Source of the DNA: Ralstonia pickettii
GTDB taxonomy: Bacteria; Pseudomonadota; Gammaproteobacteria; Burkholderiales; Burkholderiaceae
DNA: 64,000 nt
Direction of reading: 5' to 3'
NCBI RefSeq assembly: GCF_030582395.1
Contig: NZ_CP104382.1
Span: 930,001 to 994,000, forward strand
This document shows positions 37,652 through 46,125 of the stretch, piece by piece (the stretch's first letter is position 1; every line of letters begins with the position of its first letter). The position numbers and the translations under genes were made by a program. Under the pieces are notes generated by a model, which was given only the letters and a program-made list of their open reading frames with translations, was not told the origin of the DNA and searched no databases.

Positions 37652-38209
37652 TTACACCTTGCCGGCGCGAAAACACCCGGCTTCGTGGTCATCCACCATG
37701 CCGGTGGCCTGCATGAAGGCGTAGCAGATGGTCGGGCCGACAAACTTGAAACCGCGCTTGATGAGCGCCTTGCTCATCGCCTTGGACGCATCGGTCGCGG
37801 CGGGAGCGTCGCGGTAGCTCTCCCAACGGTTGACGATGGTCTTGCCATCGACAAACGACCACAGGAAAGCATCGAGCGAACCCATTTCTTCCTGAAGCTC
37901 CAGCACCTTCCTCGCGTTGATGACGGCACCTTCTACCTTGGCCCGATTGCGCACGATGCCCGGATCGGCGAGCAGCTTTTCGATACGTGCCGGCGTGAAG
38001 CGTGCCACGCGTGCCGCGTCAAACCCTTCGAACACTTCCTGATAGCGCGCCCGCTTGCGAAGGATGGTCTGCCACGACAGCCCGGCCTGCGCACCTTCCA
38101 GGATCATCATCTCGTAGAGGTGACGATCATCGTGTGACGGCACGCCCCATTCGGTGTCGTGATACGCGATCATCAGCGGGTCTTCGCCCGCCCAGCAGCA
38201 ACGCGCCAT
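37652..38209 (-). CDS. tag: DNA-3-methyladenine glycosylase I
   Basis: A 185-residue glycosylase. Zinc ligands correspond to E. coli Tag: Cys4, His17, and the C-terminal His and Cys in DDHEAGC. The segments YHDTEWGVP and EGAQAGLSWQTILRKR are diagnostic. It removes 3-methyladenine from alkylated DNA. It lies 10 bases after corA on the same strand and is probably co-transcribed. Confidence 0.95.
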   Translation of the reverse strand: MARCCWAGEDPLMIAYHDTEWGVPSHDDRHLYEMMILEGAQAGLSWQTILRKRARYQEVFEGFDAARVARFTPARIEKLLADPGIVRNRAKVEGAVINARKVLELQEEMGSLDAFLWSFVDGKTIVNRWESYRDAPAATDASKAMSKALIKRGFKFVGPTICYAFMQATGMVDDHEAGCFRAGKV

Positions 38210-38219
38210 CTCTTGTCTC

Positions 38220-39191
38220 CTAGATCCAGCCCGATTTGCGCAGCTTGCGATACAGCCACACGCAAGCAGTGGCCGTGCACGCCAGCACGATGGGATACCC
38301 CGCCGGATGCTCCAGCTCCGGCATGCCCTTGAAGTTCATGCCGTAGTTGCTGAACACCACGGTCGGAATAGCCAGAATAGCGCCCCAACCGGCCAGGCGC
38401 TTCACGATGTCGTTCTGCGTGACCGACACCAGCGCCACATTTACGGAGATGGCCGTGGTCAGCATTTCGCGAATCACATCGAGTGCGCCCACCGCACGGT
38501 GCGCATGGTCGGCAATATCGCGAAAATATGCGCGCAGTTCTTTGGGGACCACGTCTTCATGCAGGCGCACAAGCTGACCGGCGATGTCTTCCACGGGCAG
38601 TGCGGCGTTGCGCAGGCGCAGAAGCTGGCGCTTGAGCGTATAAAGCCGCTCGATGGCCGCGCGATCGAACGTGTCGCCAAAGATCTGGCTTTCGATCTGC
38701 TCGAACTCTTCCTGCAGGCGTTCCAGCACGGGCTGATAGTTGTCGACCACGAAGTCCATCACCGCGTACAGCGCAAACGGCGCGCCCTTGGCCAGCAATT
38801 GCGGCGTGCGCTCGCAACGCTCGCGCACCGGCGAATACGACGCCGACGGCCCATGCCGCACCGAGACAAGAAAGTCCCGACCGACAAACAGGTGCGTCTC
38901 GCCAAAGACGACGTTACCGTTTTCCATCTGCGCGGTGTTCAACACGATGAAGAGCACGTCGCCGTAGACCTCCAGCTTGGGCCGCTGGTGGGCATTGCGC
39001 GCGTCTTCAATGGCGAGATCGTGCAGGTCGAATTCCTCCTGCACGCGGTCGAGCATCGCATTGTCGGGCTCATGCAGTCCCAGCCAGACAAAGGAGCCCG
39101 GCGTGTGCAGCACGTCGCTGATGGCCTCGACGGAAAGGTCACGCTCGCGCTTGCCATTGCGGTACAGCGCGCTGTTGATCACCATGGACAT
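38220..39191 (-). CDS. corA: CorA-type magnesium/cobalt channel
   Basis: A 323-residue channel with a cytosolic N-terminal domain and two C-terminal helices. The pore motif is intact: YGMNFKGMPEL. GGAG lies 8 bases before the ATG at 39191, favouring that over the ATG six bases later. It passes Mg2+, Co2+ or Ni2+ across the inner membrane. It follows the MarR gene by 29 bases and precedes tag by 10. Confidence 0.93.
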   Translation of the reverse strand: MSMVINSALYRNGKRERDLSVEAISDVLHTPGSFVWLGLHEPDNAMLDRVQEEFDLHDLAIEDARNAHQRPKLEVYGDVLFIVLNTAQMENGNVVFGETHLFVGRDFLVSVRHGPSASYSPVRERCERTPQLLAKGAPFALYAVMDFVVDNYQPVLERLQEEFEQIESQIFGDTFDRAAIERLYTLKRQLLRLRNAALPVEDIAGQLVRLHEDVVPKELRAYFRDIADHAHRAVGALDVIREMLTTAISVNVALVSVTQNDIVKRLAGWGAILAIPTVVFSNYGMNFKGMPELEHPAGYPIVLACTATACVWLYRKLRKSGWI

Positions 39192-39220
39192 GGTTGTCTC
39201 CGGAACGCATTCGGCGCGCA

Positions 39221-39715
39221 TTAGCGGTCTGCGGGCTGATCTGCCGTCTTGATATCGGAGGCGGAGGCCGCGGCGGCCGGCGCCGGCACTTCTGCCAGGC
39301 GTGTTTCAATTTGCGCCAGCGCTTCGGACAGCGCGTGCATGAGATCGTCCGGCAGCCCGTCGAGCGTGGCATTGATGAAGGCGATGCGGCGCGGCATGCA
39401 GTCAAGCACGACGGCCAAGCCGGCGTCTGACAGCGACACGTTGGTCAGACGGTTGTCGCGTGCGTCCGTTACGCGTTCGATCCAGCCGAGCTGCTCGAGC
39501 ACCTTGAGCTGGCGGGTGAGCGCGCCAGGGTCCATCTGCAGGCGCTCGGCGAGCTGCTTCTGAGCCATGCCGCCGCCGGTGTTGTCGTGCAGCGCCAGTA
39601 AGATCCGCCAGCGCGGCATCGGCTGGCCGACATGCGCCTCGAAAGCGGCCATGAACGCACGATAGGTGCGCCCAAACTGGTGCATGACGGCGAAGCGTTC
39701 GCGTTCAGAGGTCAT
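39221..39715 (-). CDS. MarR family transcriptional regulator
   Basis: A 164-residue winged-helix regulator. The DNA-binding segment is AQKLAERLQMDPGALTRQLK with the wing WIERVTDARDNRLTNVSLSD. MarR proteins usually repress a neighbouring drug-efflux gene and release on ligand binding. The DHA2 transporter gene lies 70 bases upstream on the same strand, a likely target. The C-terminal tail is Ala/Pro-rich. Confidence 0.92.
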   Translation of the reverse strand: MTSERERFAVMHQFGRTYRAFMAAFEAHVGQPMPRWRILLALHDNTGGGMAQKQLAERLQMDPGALTRQLKVLEQLGWIERVTDARDNRLTNVSLSDAGLAVVLDCMPRRIAFINATLDGLPDDLMHALSEALAQIETRLAEVPAPAAAASASDIKTADQPADR

Positions 39716-39785
39716 CGATCAGGGCTGAGATTGCTGGGAAACCGCGCATCCTAACCGCTCCGGCTTGTTCTCGCCTATCTGGCGC

Positions 39786-41378
39786 CTATTCCGAATGTTG
39801 CACGGGCTCGACATGGTGCAGCACCACGGGCGGCACACGGCGCACATACCAGAGGCCAATCAGCGCCACCACCGTTGCCACGATCAGGCCGATGTGGATG
39901 GCACTGACCAGCACATGCCGGGCGGCTTCGAGCAGCGCCGCACCGTCGTGGCCGGCAGCATGCAACTGCGAGAGCAAGGCGGCTTGCGCCTCATGATCGA
40001 TGAGAATTTCAGGATCGGCAAGCTGATGCAGCCACTGCGTCGCGCTGTCGGCGCTCAGCGCAGTGGCAACGCCCGAGGCATAGCGCTCGCTCACCAGCGT
40101 GCCGACCAGCGCCGTGCCCACCATGCCGCCCACCATTCGCAGCGATTGGAGCAGCGCCGTGGCAATGCCCAGGTGCGAGCGGCCAGCCGTCTGCTGCGCA
40201 AACACGGTCAGATTGGGCAGCACGAAGCCGAGCCCCAACCCTGCCAGCAGCATCAGAAGCGTCAGTACCACATGCGACATGCCCGGGAACGACACTGACA
40301 TGCCCCCCACCGCCACCGTCAGCAGCGCAAAGCCGGCATACAGCATGGCGTTGGGCTTGGGAATGCGCGTGACGAGACGTCCGTTGATGATGCTGCCCAG
40401 CGTGATGCAGACCACCAGCGGCGTGATCACCAGGCCGGCTTCCTGCGGTGACATGCCAAACCCGCCCTGGAACAGCAACGGTGCGTAGAACAACACCGCA
40501 AACATGGAAAAACCCGACAGCAACGCCAACATGAACAGCGCAGCCAGCGCCGGGTTGCGCAGCATGTCGAACGGCAGCAGGGGTTGCTCCGCGCGCTGCT
40601 CCCACCACCACAGCGCCACGAACGCCGCGGCCGACAGCACCAGCCAGCCGAACAAGGCCGGCGACAGGCCATGTCGCGGCAGCCATTCCACAAACAATTG
40701 CAACGCGCCCAGCGCCACCGTGATGAGCACCGCGCCCTGCCAATCCAGCCGGATACGGCCGGTGTGCACGTTCTGGCGCAGATGCGGCAAGAAGCGCCAG
40801 GCGAACCACAGCCCCAGCACGCCAAACGGAATGTTCACGTAAAACACCGACCGCCAGCCGAACGCCTGCGTCATCCACCCACCGAGCGTGGGGCCGATGG
40901 CGTTGGCAATACCAAACGACGCGCTCAGCATCACCTGCCAGCGCAAACGTACCCGCGCATCGGGAAAGAGATCGGGAATACATGCGTAAGCCGTGCCGAC
41001 CAGCATGCCGCCGCCAATGCCCTGCAGCGCCCTGGACCACACCAGAAACGTCATGCTGCCCGCCATGCCGCACATGACCGACGCCAGCGTGAAGACCACG
41101 ATGGAGGCAATGACGAACGGCTTGCGCCCGTAGAAGTCGCCAAGACGCCCGAAGATCGGCACCGTCACCACCGAGGTCAACAGGTACGACGTCGCCACCC
41201 ACGCGTACAGCTCGAAGCCTTTGAGCTCAGCCACCACCGTCGGCAGCGCCGTGCCCACCACCGTCTGGTCGAACGCCACCAGCACGACGACAAAGCAAAT
41301 GCCGATCATCGCCAAGAGCGATTCCTTGAACGGCAGGATCTGGGTATGAGAGTGCGGGAGCGCGGTGTGGACGGCCAT
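39786..41378 (-). CDS. MFS drug:H+ antiporter, DHA2 (14-helix) family
   Basis: A 530-residue transporter with 14 predicted helices. The first helix has the DHA2 signature VALVAFDQTVVGTALPTVV-like (here LVAFDQTVVGTALPTVVAEL), and the MFS motif is GRLGDFYGRKPFVIAS. Helix 5 has GPTLGGWMTQAFGWRSVFYV, the antiporter motif C. It probably expels drugs or other toxic organics, controlled by the downstream MarR. The first start lacks a clear ribosome site. Confidence 0.9.
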   Translation of the reverse strand: MAVHTALPHSHTQILPFKESLLAMIGICFVVVLVAFDQTVVGTALPTVVAELKGFELYAWVATSYLLTSVVTVPIFGRLGDFYGRKPFVIASIVVFTLASVMCGMAGSMTFLVWSRALQGIGGGMLVGTAYACIPDLFPDARVRLRWQVMLSASFGIANAIGPTLGGWMTQAFGWRSVFYVNIPFGVLGLWFAWRFLPHLRQNVHTGRIRLDWQGAVLITVALGALQLFVEWLPRHGLSPALFGWLVLSAAAFVALWWWEQRAEQPLLPFDMLRNPALAALFMLALLSGFSMFAVLFYAPLLFQGGFGMSPQEAGLVITPLVVCITLGSIINGRLVTRIPKPNAMLYAGFALLTVAVGGMSVSFPGMSHVVLTLLMLLAGLGLGFVLPNLTVFAQQTAGRSHLGIATALLQSLRMVGGMVGTALVGTLVSERYASGVATALSADSATQWLHQLADPEILIDHEAQAALLSQLHAAGHDGAALLEAARHVLVSAIHIGLIVATVVALIGLWYVRRVPPVVLHHVEPVQHSE

Positions 41379-41766
41379 GGCGGGAGGGCGGCAAGACAAA
41401 TGCTAAATCAACGATTGATGAGTCAACGAATATTGTAGCGAAAGACTCGAGGGCTTGCTTTCAGTTGATCGGGAAATAATGCCCGCTCGACTTGCCTGTG
41501 CCGTCCGCCTTCCTGAGACGCATGGAGCACTGCTCCCCGCACATGACGCCGTCCGGGCCGTACATCTACGACGCGCAAGTGATTCGCGGCGCGCCGTTGA
41601 CTTCCATCAGTGGGACCAGTTGAACGAGAAAGCGCTCAAGCCCCTTGCTAGAGGGGCCGCTGCTCTAACGAGGCTTCTGAGGGTGACAGCATCGGCTCGC
41701 TTTGTACGCCCAGGCCCAACGATGTTGCGCTGGGCCTTGGGGATGACAGTCGCGAGAACGATCTGC
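41379..41766. other. Intergenic region between DHA2 and PL7 genes
   Basis: An AT-rich stretch at 41400-41480 probably holds the DHA2 promoter. A hairpin GCCCCT/AGGGGC lies at 41640-41657. A plus-strand frame from GTG 41498 to TGA 41623 encodes 41 residues (core MEHCSPHMTPSGPYIYDAQV). It is protein-like but without ribosome site, and may be a gene remnant. Confidence 0.4.
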
Positions 41767-42576
41767 TTACTCGTGCGTCAGCGTCAACGCGTAGAACTTG
41801 ACCACGGTGCCCGGCGTTGTCAGTGGCGGGCCCGATACGGCAGTCTGATCGTAGTTGCCGGCCTTGAAGTAGAAGCTCTCCCCCTCGAAGCTTGAATCCA
41901 TCGTGAAGGTGCTGACCGTGCCGTTGACGGTGACCGTGATGGTGCTGCCGCTGAGGCTCAGTTCATAGTCGAACGTGCTGCCGACCGGCACGGTGGCAAT
42001 CGGATAGATCGTCGCGCTGCCGCCCTGGTTGGTGTCTTCAAGCAGGAGTTGGACGCCTCCGCTCGAGTTCACCTGAAGCTCGCACAGTGGCTTGCTAGGA
42101 CCGGTGCCCTGGAAAATCTGGCCGATCGCGGTGTGATCCGGCACTTGCGTAACGGCAACCGTGGCGTTCAGCTTATTTGTACCCGAGGTGTCCCAGATGG
42201 CGTTCTCGCGCAGTTCCGTGCGCGGATGTCGGGAGCCGGAGGTCGTCCAACCCTGGGTCGGGTCCATCATGACCATCGAGCCGTCCGTGCTGTCCGTGTA
42301 GAAGTAGGTCGGGTCGGTGTAGCCCGCCGCGAGGTCGGAGCCACTGACCGTGGTGATCTTGCCGGAGGAGCCGGTTGGCAACTGCAGCGTGAAAGGCGTC
42401 AGGTCGAAGTTCGATCCGGGAGGGTCACTGAAGCTGACTGCAGGGGCCGCCGCGCTGGCCATCTTCTGGAGGGTTCGACCCTGCACGGACAGCGCGCTGT
42501 CCTCCCCGCCGCCGCATGCCGAGAGCACGCTGCTCACCAGGGCTGCCGTCAGGCAAATCACCATTCGATGTTTCAT
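41767..42576 (-). CDS. PL7 alginate-lyase-like lipoprotein
   Basis: A 269-residue lipoprotein (lipobox LSAC, Cys21) with a polysaccharide lyase family 7 domain from about residue 50. Two of the three family signatures are clear: RTELRE (119-124) and YFKAGNYDQ (236-244). The third, normally QIH or QVH with the catalytic His, reads QIF (153-155). PL7 enzymes cleave alginate or related polyuronates by beta-elimination. Loss of the His suggests altered chemistry, another substrate or a binding-only role. GAGGAG precedes the start. An imperfectly spaced palindrome upstream resembles a LacI-type operator. Confidence 0.85.
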   Translation of the reverse strand: MKHRMVICLTAALVSSVLSACGGGEDSALSVQGRTLQKMASAAAPAVSFSDPPGSNFDLTPFTLQLPTGSSGKITTVSGSDLAAGYTDPTYFYTDSTDGSMVMMDPTQGWTTSGSRHPRTELRENAIWDTSGTNKLNATVAVTQVPDHTAIGQIFQGTGPSKPLCELQVNSSGGVQLLLEDTNQGGSATIYPIATVPVGSTFDYELSLSGSTITVTVNGTVSTFTMDSSFEGESFYFKAGNYDQTAVSGPPLTTPGTVVKFYALTLTHE

Positions 42577-43124
42577 CTCGTCTCCTCGTTTGTGCTGCTG
42601 GTTGAAATCTCGTTGGGCTGCTCTCGATAGGTCATTGGCCGGGAGGCTACGATAGGAAACGTTTTCCTGCAACAGGTAATTTTTTTCTCTTTTGAGGATC
42701 TTTCTCACAATTTACAAGGCATAAGCCTTTATGCCAGCTGACCTCCATCCGTGCGAGGAGTTTAGGAGGATTTTTAGATATCGTTTTCCCAATCTGCCCG
42801 GGACGCGAGGTTATCCGGAGCTGAAGATTGCTTTGCAATTGAAGGGAAAAAAGCGGCCGGGGGCACATAAGGGCGAAACGTCTTGGACTCTCCAAGATCG
42901 CTACCCTGATGCGCATGACGTGGGCGTGTGCGACCGGAGAGCTGATGCCCTACGAGCCGGCTAATTTGCGTGACGGCATGATCCCCTGCCCCGGGCAACC
43001 GTCATGCGGTGCGGCCTCTTTGCCATGCATGAGTTGACGTTGATGTATCGCATTTCACGCTCGGCTGACTTGCGGCAGGGGTGTGCCGAGCATGCGATGA
43101 AAGTCCGAATGTGCAGCCGCTGCG
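42577..43124. other. 548-bp gap upstream of the PL7 gene
   Basis: The part at about 42650-42860 is distinctly AT-richer than the surroundings and contains the palindrome listed separately. A plus-strand frame from ATG 42909 to TGA 43037 could encode 42 residues (LMPYEPANLRDGMIPC core) but has no relatives I recognise. No RNA gene recognised. The diguanylate cyclase gene ends at 43125. Confidence 0.45.
42654..42668. promoter_or_regulatory. Palindrome, candidate LacI-type operator
   Basis: AGGAAA and TTTCCT face each other around CGT, giving a central AAACGTTT. LacI-family operators are of this kind, with a central CG. It lies 78 bases upstream of the PL7 start, inside an AT-rich stretch. No LacI gene is in the window. 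Confidence 0.4.
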
Positions 43125-44504
43125 CTAGCGCACCACCACCGCATTCCTGCCGGCGCGCTTTGCATCGTAGAGCGCCATATCGGCTTGCATCAGCACGTCG
43201 GATATAGGGTCCGCGACCGGCGTGCGGTCGGTAGACGGCGCGTAAGCAGCCACGCCAATGCTGACGGTCACGACACCGTGAACGGAGGGCGCAGGCAGCG
43301 CAGCCTGCTCCACCGCCCGGCGCACCTGCTCGGCGATAACCTGGGCGCGCGAACGCTCTGTGTCTGCCAACAGAACGACAAACTCTTCGCCGCCATAGCG
43401 TGCCACCAGGTCGGTTGGGCGCTTTCCCGCAACGCGTGAAAGGATGTCAGCCACCTCGACAAGACACGCGTCGCCCCTGCCATGCCCGTATGTGTCGTTG
43501 ATCTGCTTGAAATGGTCGATGTCGATCATCAGCACCGACAGCGGAAGCCCTGTTCGCCGCGCGCGCTTCCATTCCGCCGCCCAGCACCTGTCGAATGCTT
43601 GACGGTTGCCAACTTGCGTCAGACCGTCGAGCAACGACTGCCGCTCAAGCCGGTGATTCGCAGCCATCAGCGCCCGATATAGCCGTGTGATATCTGCAAT
43701 CAGCATTGACAGTACAACCGCCGAGGACACCACGCTGAGCAGCCGTGCCGCGTACCAGCCCAGCGTATAACGAGCGCCACCATGCAGGGTCAATAACGAG
43801 TCGGCCAAACCGACAGCAAGCGCCACAGTGACCCAGACATCCACCGAGCGCCGGAGTCTGGTCAGCGCCAGATAGCCTGCAAGCGCAACGACGTTCGATC
43901 CGATCACGGGAACACCTAGGATGCGAACGAGGTTGACGTATGTCCCACCCTGGATGAGCGCCGGTAAATACTTGGTGCCCCAGATACAGATCGGCACTAC
44001 GACAGCTGCTGAAATCGGTCCCAACCACGGCAATGCTCGCAACACTTGCGTGAGCTGAGGGCTTGCGCGACTGTGTTCATGGCAATACCGGCCCAGCGCC
44101 GCGAGCAGCAACAACACCGGATAGCCCGAATGCCAGAAGGTCCATAGCCACACGGCGGATTGAGGGCCGGCTCCGAGCAGGCCGTCGGCACTGAATACGC
44201 CCGGAAATGTAGGCAATTGCGCAATGGCAATCGCCGCGGCAAAAAAGTAGGCGCCGGCAAGCGCCCCATAAAAAGGCGTTCTGGCCAGGCGGGCGCGCTG
44301 AAATAACAGATAGCCGGTCAGCCCTTCACACAGGACGACCACCGTCAGGAACATGGGCAGAAACGGCTTGACCTCTGGCAAGGTGCGCTGGGCGTGGCGG
44401 AAGGCGATCGCAGCCACGGCAACAATCATGGCGCTGATCAGCGCGGCTGCGAGAATCTCGGTGCGTGAGGGCCGTCCACCTTCCAGTTGTACTGCTTCAG
44501 TCAT
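43125..44504 (-). CDS. Membrane-bound diguanylate cyclase (MASE4-like sensor, GGDEF)
   Basis: A 459-residue protein: eight or so membrane helices (residues about 18-275) resembling the MASE4 sensor domain (WLWTFWHSGYPVLLLL), then a GGDEF domain. The active site is GGEEF (371-375) with the metal-binding Asp in MIDIDHFKQIND. The inhibitory I-site RxxD is present as RPTD (362-365), five residues before GGEEF. So it should make c-di-GMP from GTP with product inhibition. The membrane ligand is unknown. It is adjacent to, but not obviously part of, the photolyase genes. Confidence 0.92.
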   Translation of the reverse strand: MTEAVQLEGGRPSRTEILAAALISAMIVAVAAIAFRHAQRTLPEVKPFLPMFLTVVVLCEGLTGYLLFQRARLARTPFYGALAGAYFFAAAIAIAQLPTFPGVFSADGLLGAGPQSAVWLWTFWHSGYPVLLLLAALGRYCHEHSRASPQLTQVLRALPWLGPISAAVVVPICIWGTKYLPALIQGGTYVNLVRILGVPVIGSNVVALAGYLALTRLRRSVDVWVTVALAVGLADSLLTLHGGARYTLGWYAARLLSVVSSAVVLSMLIADITRLYRALMAANHRLERQSLLDGLTQVGNRQAFDRCWAAEWKRARRTGLPLSVLMIDIDHFKQINDTYGHGRGDACLVEVADILSRVAGKRPTDLVARYGGEEFVVLLADTERSRAQVIAEQVRRAVEQAALPAPSVHGVVTVSIGVAAYAPSTDRTPVADPISDVLMQADMALYDAKRAGRNAVVVR

Positions 44505-44653
44505 GTCGTGCTAGCTCGGGGCGTCGTCATGAGTAATCGACGCGACATGCGCAGTCTTTAGCCGGTGGGCCGCATGTGTGATTCGAAGCTCATTTCCGCC
44601 GCCGCCCTTCACAGCCGGCGCTTGCGGTCCAGGGCATTGCTCGCCATGCACTG

Positions 44654-45955
44654 TCACGCCGCCCATAGACGGAGATAAGACCCATCGGGATCGTACTCAG
44701 CGGCCTGTTTCCGGACGTTGAATCGCCGGCCGCCACGTGGGTCCGTGCCGCGCCCCGCGATATACAGCCAATTGCCCTGATTGCTGTAGACGTCGTAGTC
44801 GACGAGCTGGGACTCAAACCACGCTGCACCGGCACGCCAGTCGCCTCTGAGCTCATGCACGAGGTAGCTCGCGACCACCTGTCTGAGCCTGTTGCTGAGG
44901 TAGCCGGTGGTCTCCAGCTCGCGCATCGCGGCATCGACGAGCGGCTCGCCGGTCAATGCACGACGCCAGCGCTCGAAGCCCTGCACATCTGGGCGATCCG
45001 CGTGCCGTACCTCATTTGCGAGACCGCGTGCGCGGTACAGCCGAGCGCCATGCTGAAGATGCAGAAAGCGGAAATAGTCTCGCCACAGCAGCTCGAACCA
45101 TAGCCAGTAGCTCCCGTCGCTCTGCCCATGCGACTGCTCGAACCGCTGCAGTTCCGACATCACGCGTCGGGGCGACAACGCACCGGTGGCCAGCCAGGGC
45201 GACCATTTGCTCGAGAAGTCCACACCGGCCAAGGCGTTGCGCGTGCGCTTGTACGTGTGAGGCAACTGGCGCTGCAGGTATTGGGCCAGGTGCCGAAGGC
45301 CCGCCGTCTCGCCACCATCAAACTCCGGTGTGCCATACGGAAACGACGCGCGCGGATCTGTCGACAGCGTTTGGTTTGCAACGTCGGCCGGCGCGCGCAG
45401 CCCCGGCGGAATAATTGCACCCGCCGGCCATGGCGGAAGGCGGTTGGGCGGTGACAGCGGCGTCGACGGTGCAGTCCGCGCACGTTCGAGCGCTTGCCTG
45501 AATGTTGTGAAGACCGCCGGCAGCGATTGAACAGGCCAAGGCAGACACAGCGGATCGATCAGGCTGCTTTGCCAGACCGTCTGCACCTGCAGCCCCGCGC
45601 TTCGCAGTTCGGCCACTTCGGCTTGCTCGTATGGCGCGGCGATGTCTTCGCAGACGACCGTCGAGGCGCCCACGGCGCGTGCCAATGCGGGCAAGACCTT
45701 TCCCGGCGGGCCACAGCATTCCACCAGCCGAGTGCCGAGATCGGCCAACTGGCGGGCCAAATCCCGAAGCGCCGCCGCAAGCACCGCCCGGCGGTGCACA
45801 CCTACGCGCGCAAAGCCCCAAGGCGTCTGTGCTTCGTAGTCTGCATGGCAGTACACCGGGACGAGGTGCGAGGCTCCGCTCTCGCATGCGGCACGCAGAG
45901 CCGGCTGGTCATGCAATCGCAGGTCGCTACGGAACCAGAACAGCACGGTGTTCAA
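44654..45955 (-). CDS. Cryptochrome DASH
   Basis: With a TTG start at 45955 the protein has 433 residues and begins [20 protein letters not shown]. Cry-DASH signatures include [51 protein letters not shown] and [20 protein letters not shown]. These proteins bind FAD, usually with methenyltetrahydrofolate, and repair pyrimidine dimers in single-stranded or looped DNA. The TTG overlaps the DUF2256 stop (TTGA). The longer frame to 46084 would read through the DUF2256 gene in another frame, so the short start is preferred. Third gene of a photolyase operon. Confidence 0.9.
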   Translation of the reverse strand: MNTVLFWFRSDLRLHDQPALRAACESGASHLVPVYCHADYEAQTPWGFARVGVHRRAVLAAALRDLARQLADLGTRLVECCGPPGKVLPALARAVGASTVVCEDIAAPYEQAEVAELRSAGLQVQTVWQSSLIDPLCLPWPVQSLPAVFTTFRQALERARTAPSTPLSPPNRLPPWPAGAIIPPGLRAPADVANQTLSTDPRASFPYGTPEFDGGETAGLRHLAQYLQRQLPHTYKRTRNALAGVDFSSKWSPWLATGALSPRRVMSELQRFEQSHGQSDGSYWLWFELLWRDYFRFLHLQHGARLYRARGLANEVRHADRPDVQGFERWRRALTGEPLVDAAMRELETTGYLSNRLRQVVASYLVHELRGDWRAGAAWFESQLVDYDVYSNQGNWLYIAGRGTDPRGGRRFNVRKQAAEYDPDGSYLRLWAA

Positions 45956-46116
45956 CGCGGTTCTCCGTGCTGTGCCCTGGGCTGCCTGCCTTGTCTGCGA
46001 CAACGCTCCGAGCAGTACTTCACCGCATCCCAATCCCGTGCCCACTTTTTTCGCCAGATAAATGGCAGGCCGCAGTGCGCACATTGCTTGTTCGGCAGGT
46101 TCGGCTTCTTATGCAT
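45952..46116 (-). CDS. DUF2256 zinc-ribbon-like small protein (54 aa)
   Basis: A 54-residue basic protein beginning [19 protein letters not shown]. Four cysteines form CxxC (CAHC) and CxxxC (CSERC) pairs separated by a basic, Trp-rich middle ([14 protein letters not shown]), a probable zinc ribbon. This matches DUF2256, a family regularly found beside photolyase/cryptochrome genes. It begins 9 bases after the upstream photolyase stop and its TGA overlaps the Cry-DASH TTG. Role unknown; a DNA- or photolyase-binding accessory is a guess. Confidence 0.9.
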   Translation of the reverse strand: MHKKPNLPNKQCAHCGLPFIWRKKWARDWDAVKYCSERCRRQGRQPRAQHGEPR

Positions 46117-46125
46117 CGGCGGGAA

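Noticed and set aside
44654..46084. Longer 476-residue Cry-DASH reading from 46084
   Set aside because: Its first 43 codons read the DUF2256 gene out of frame; the TTG at 45955 gives a normal N-terminus and a 4-base overlap.
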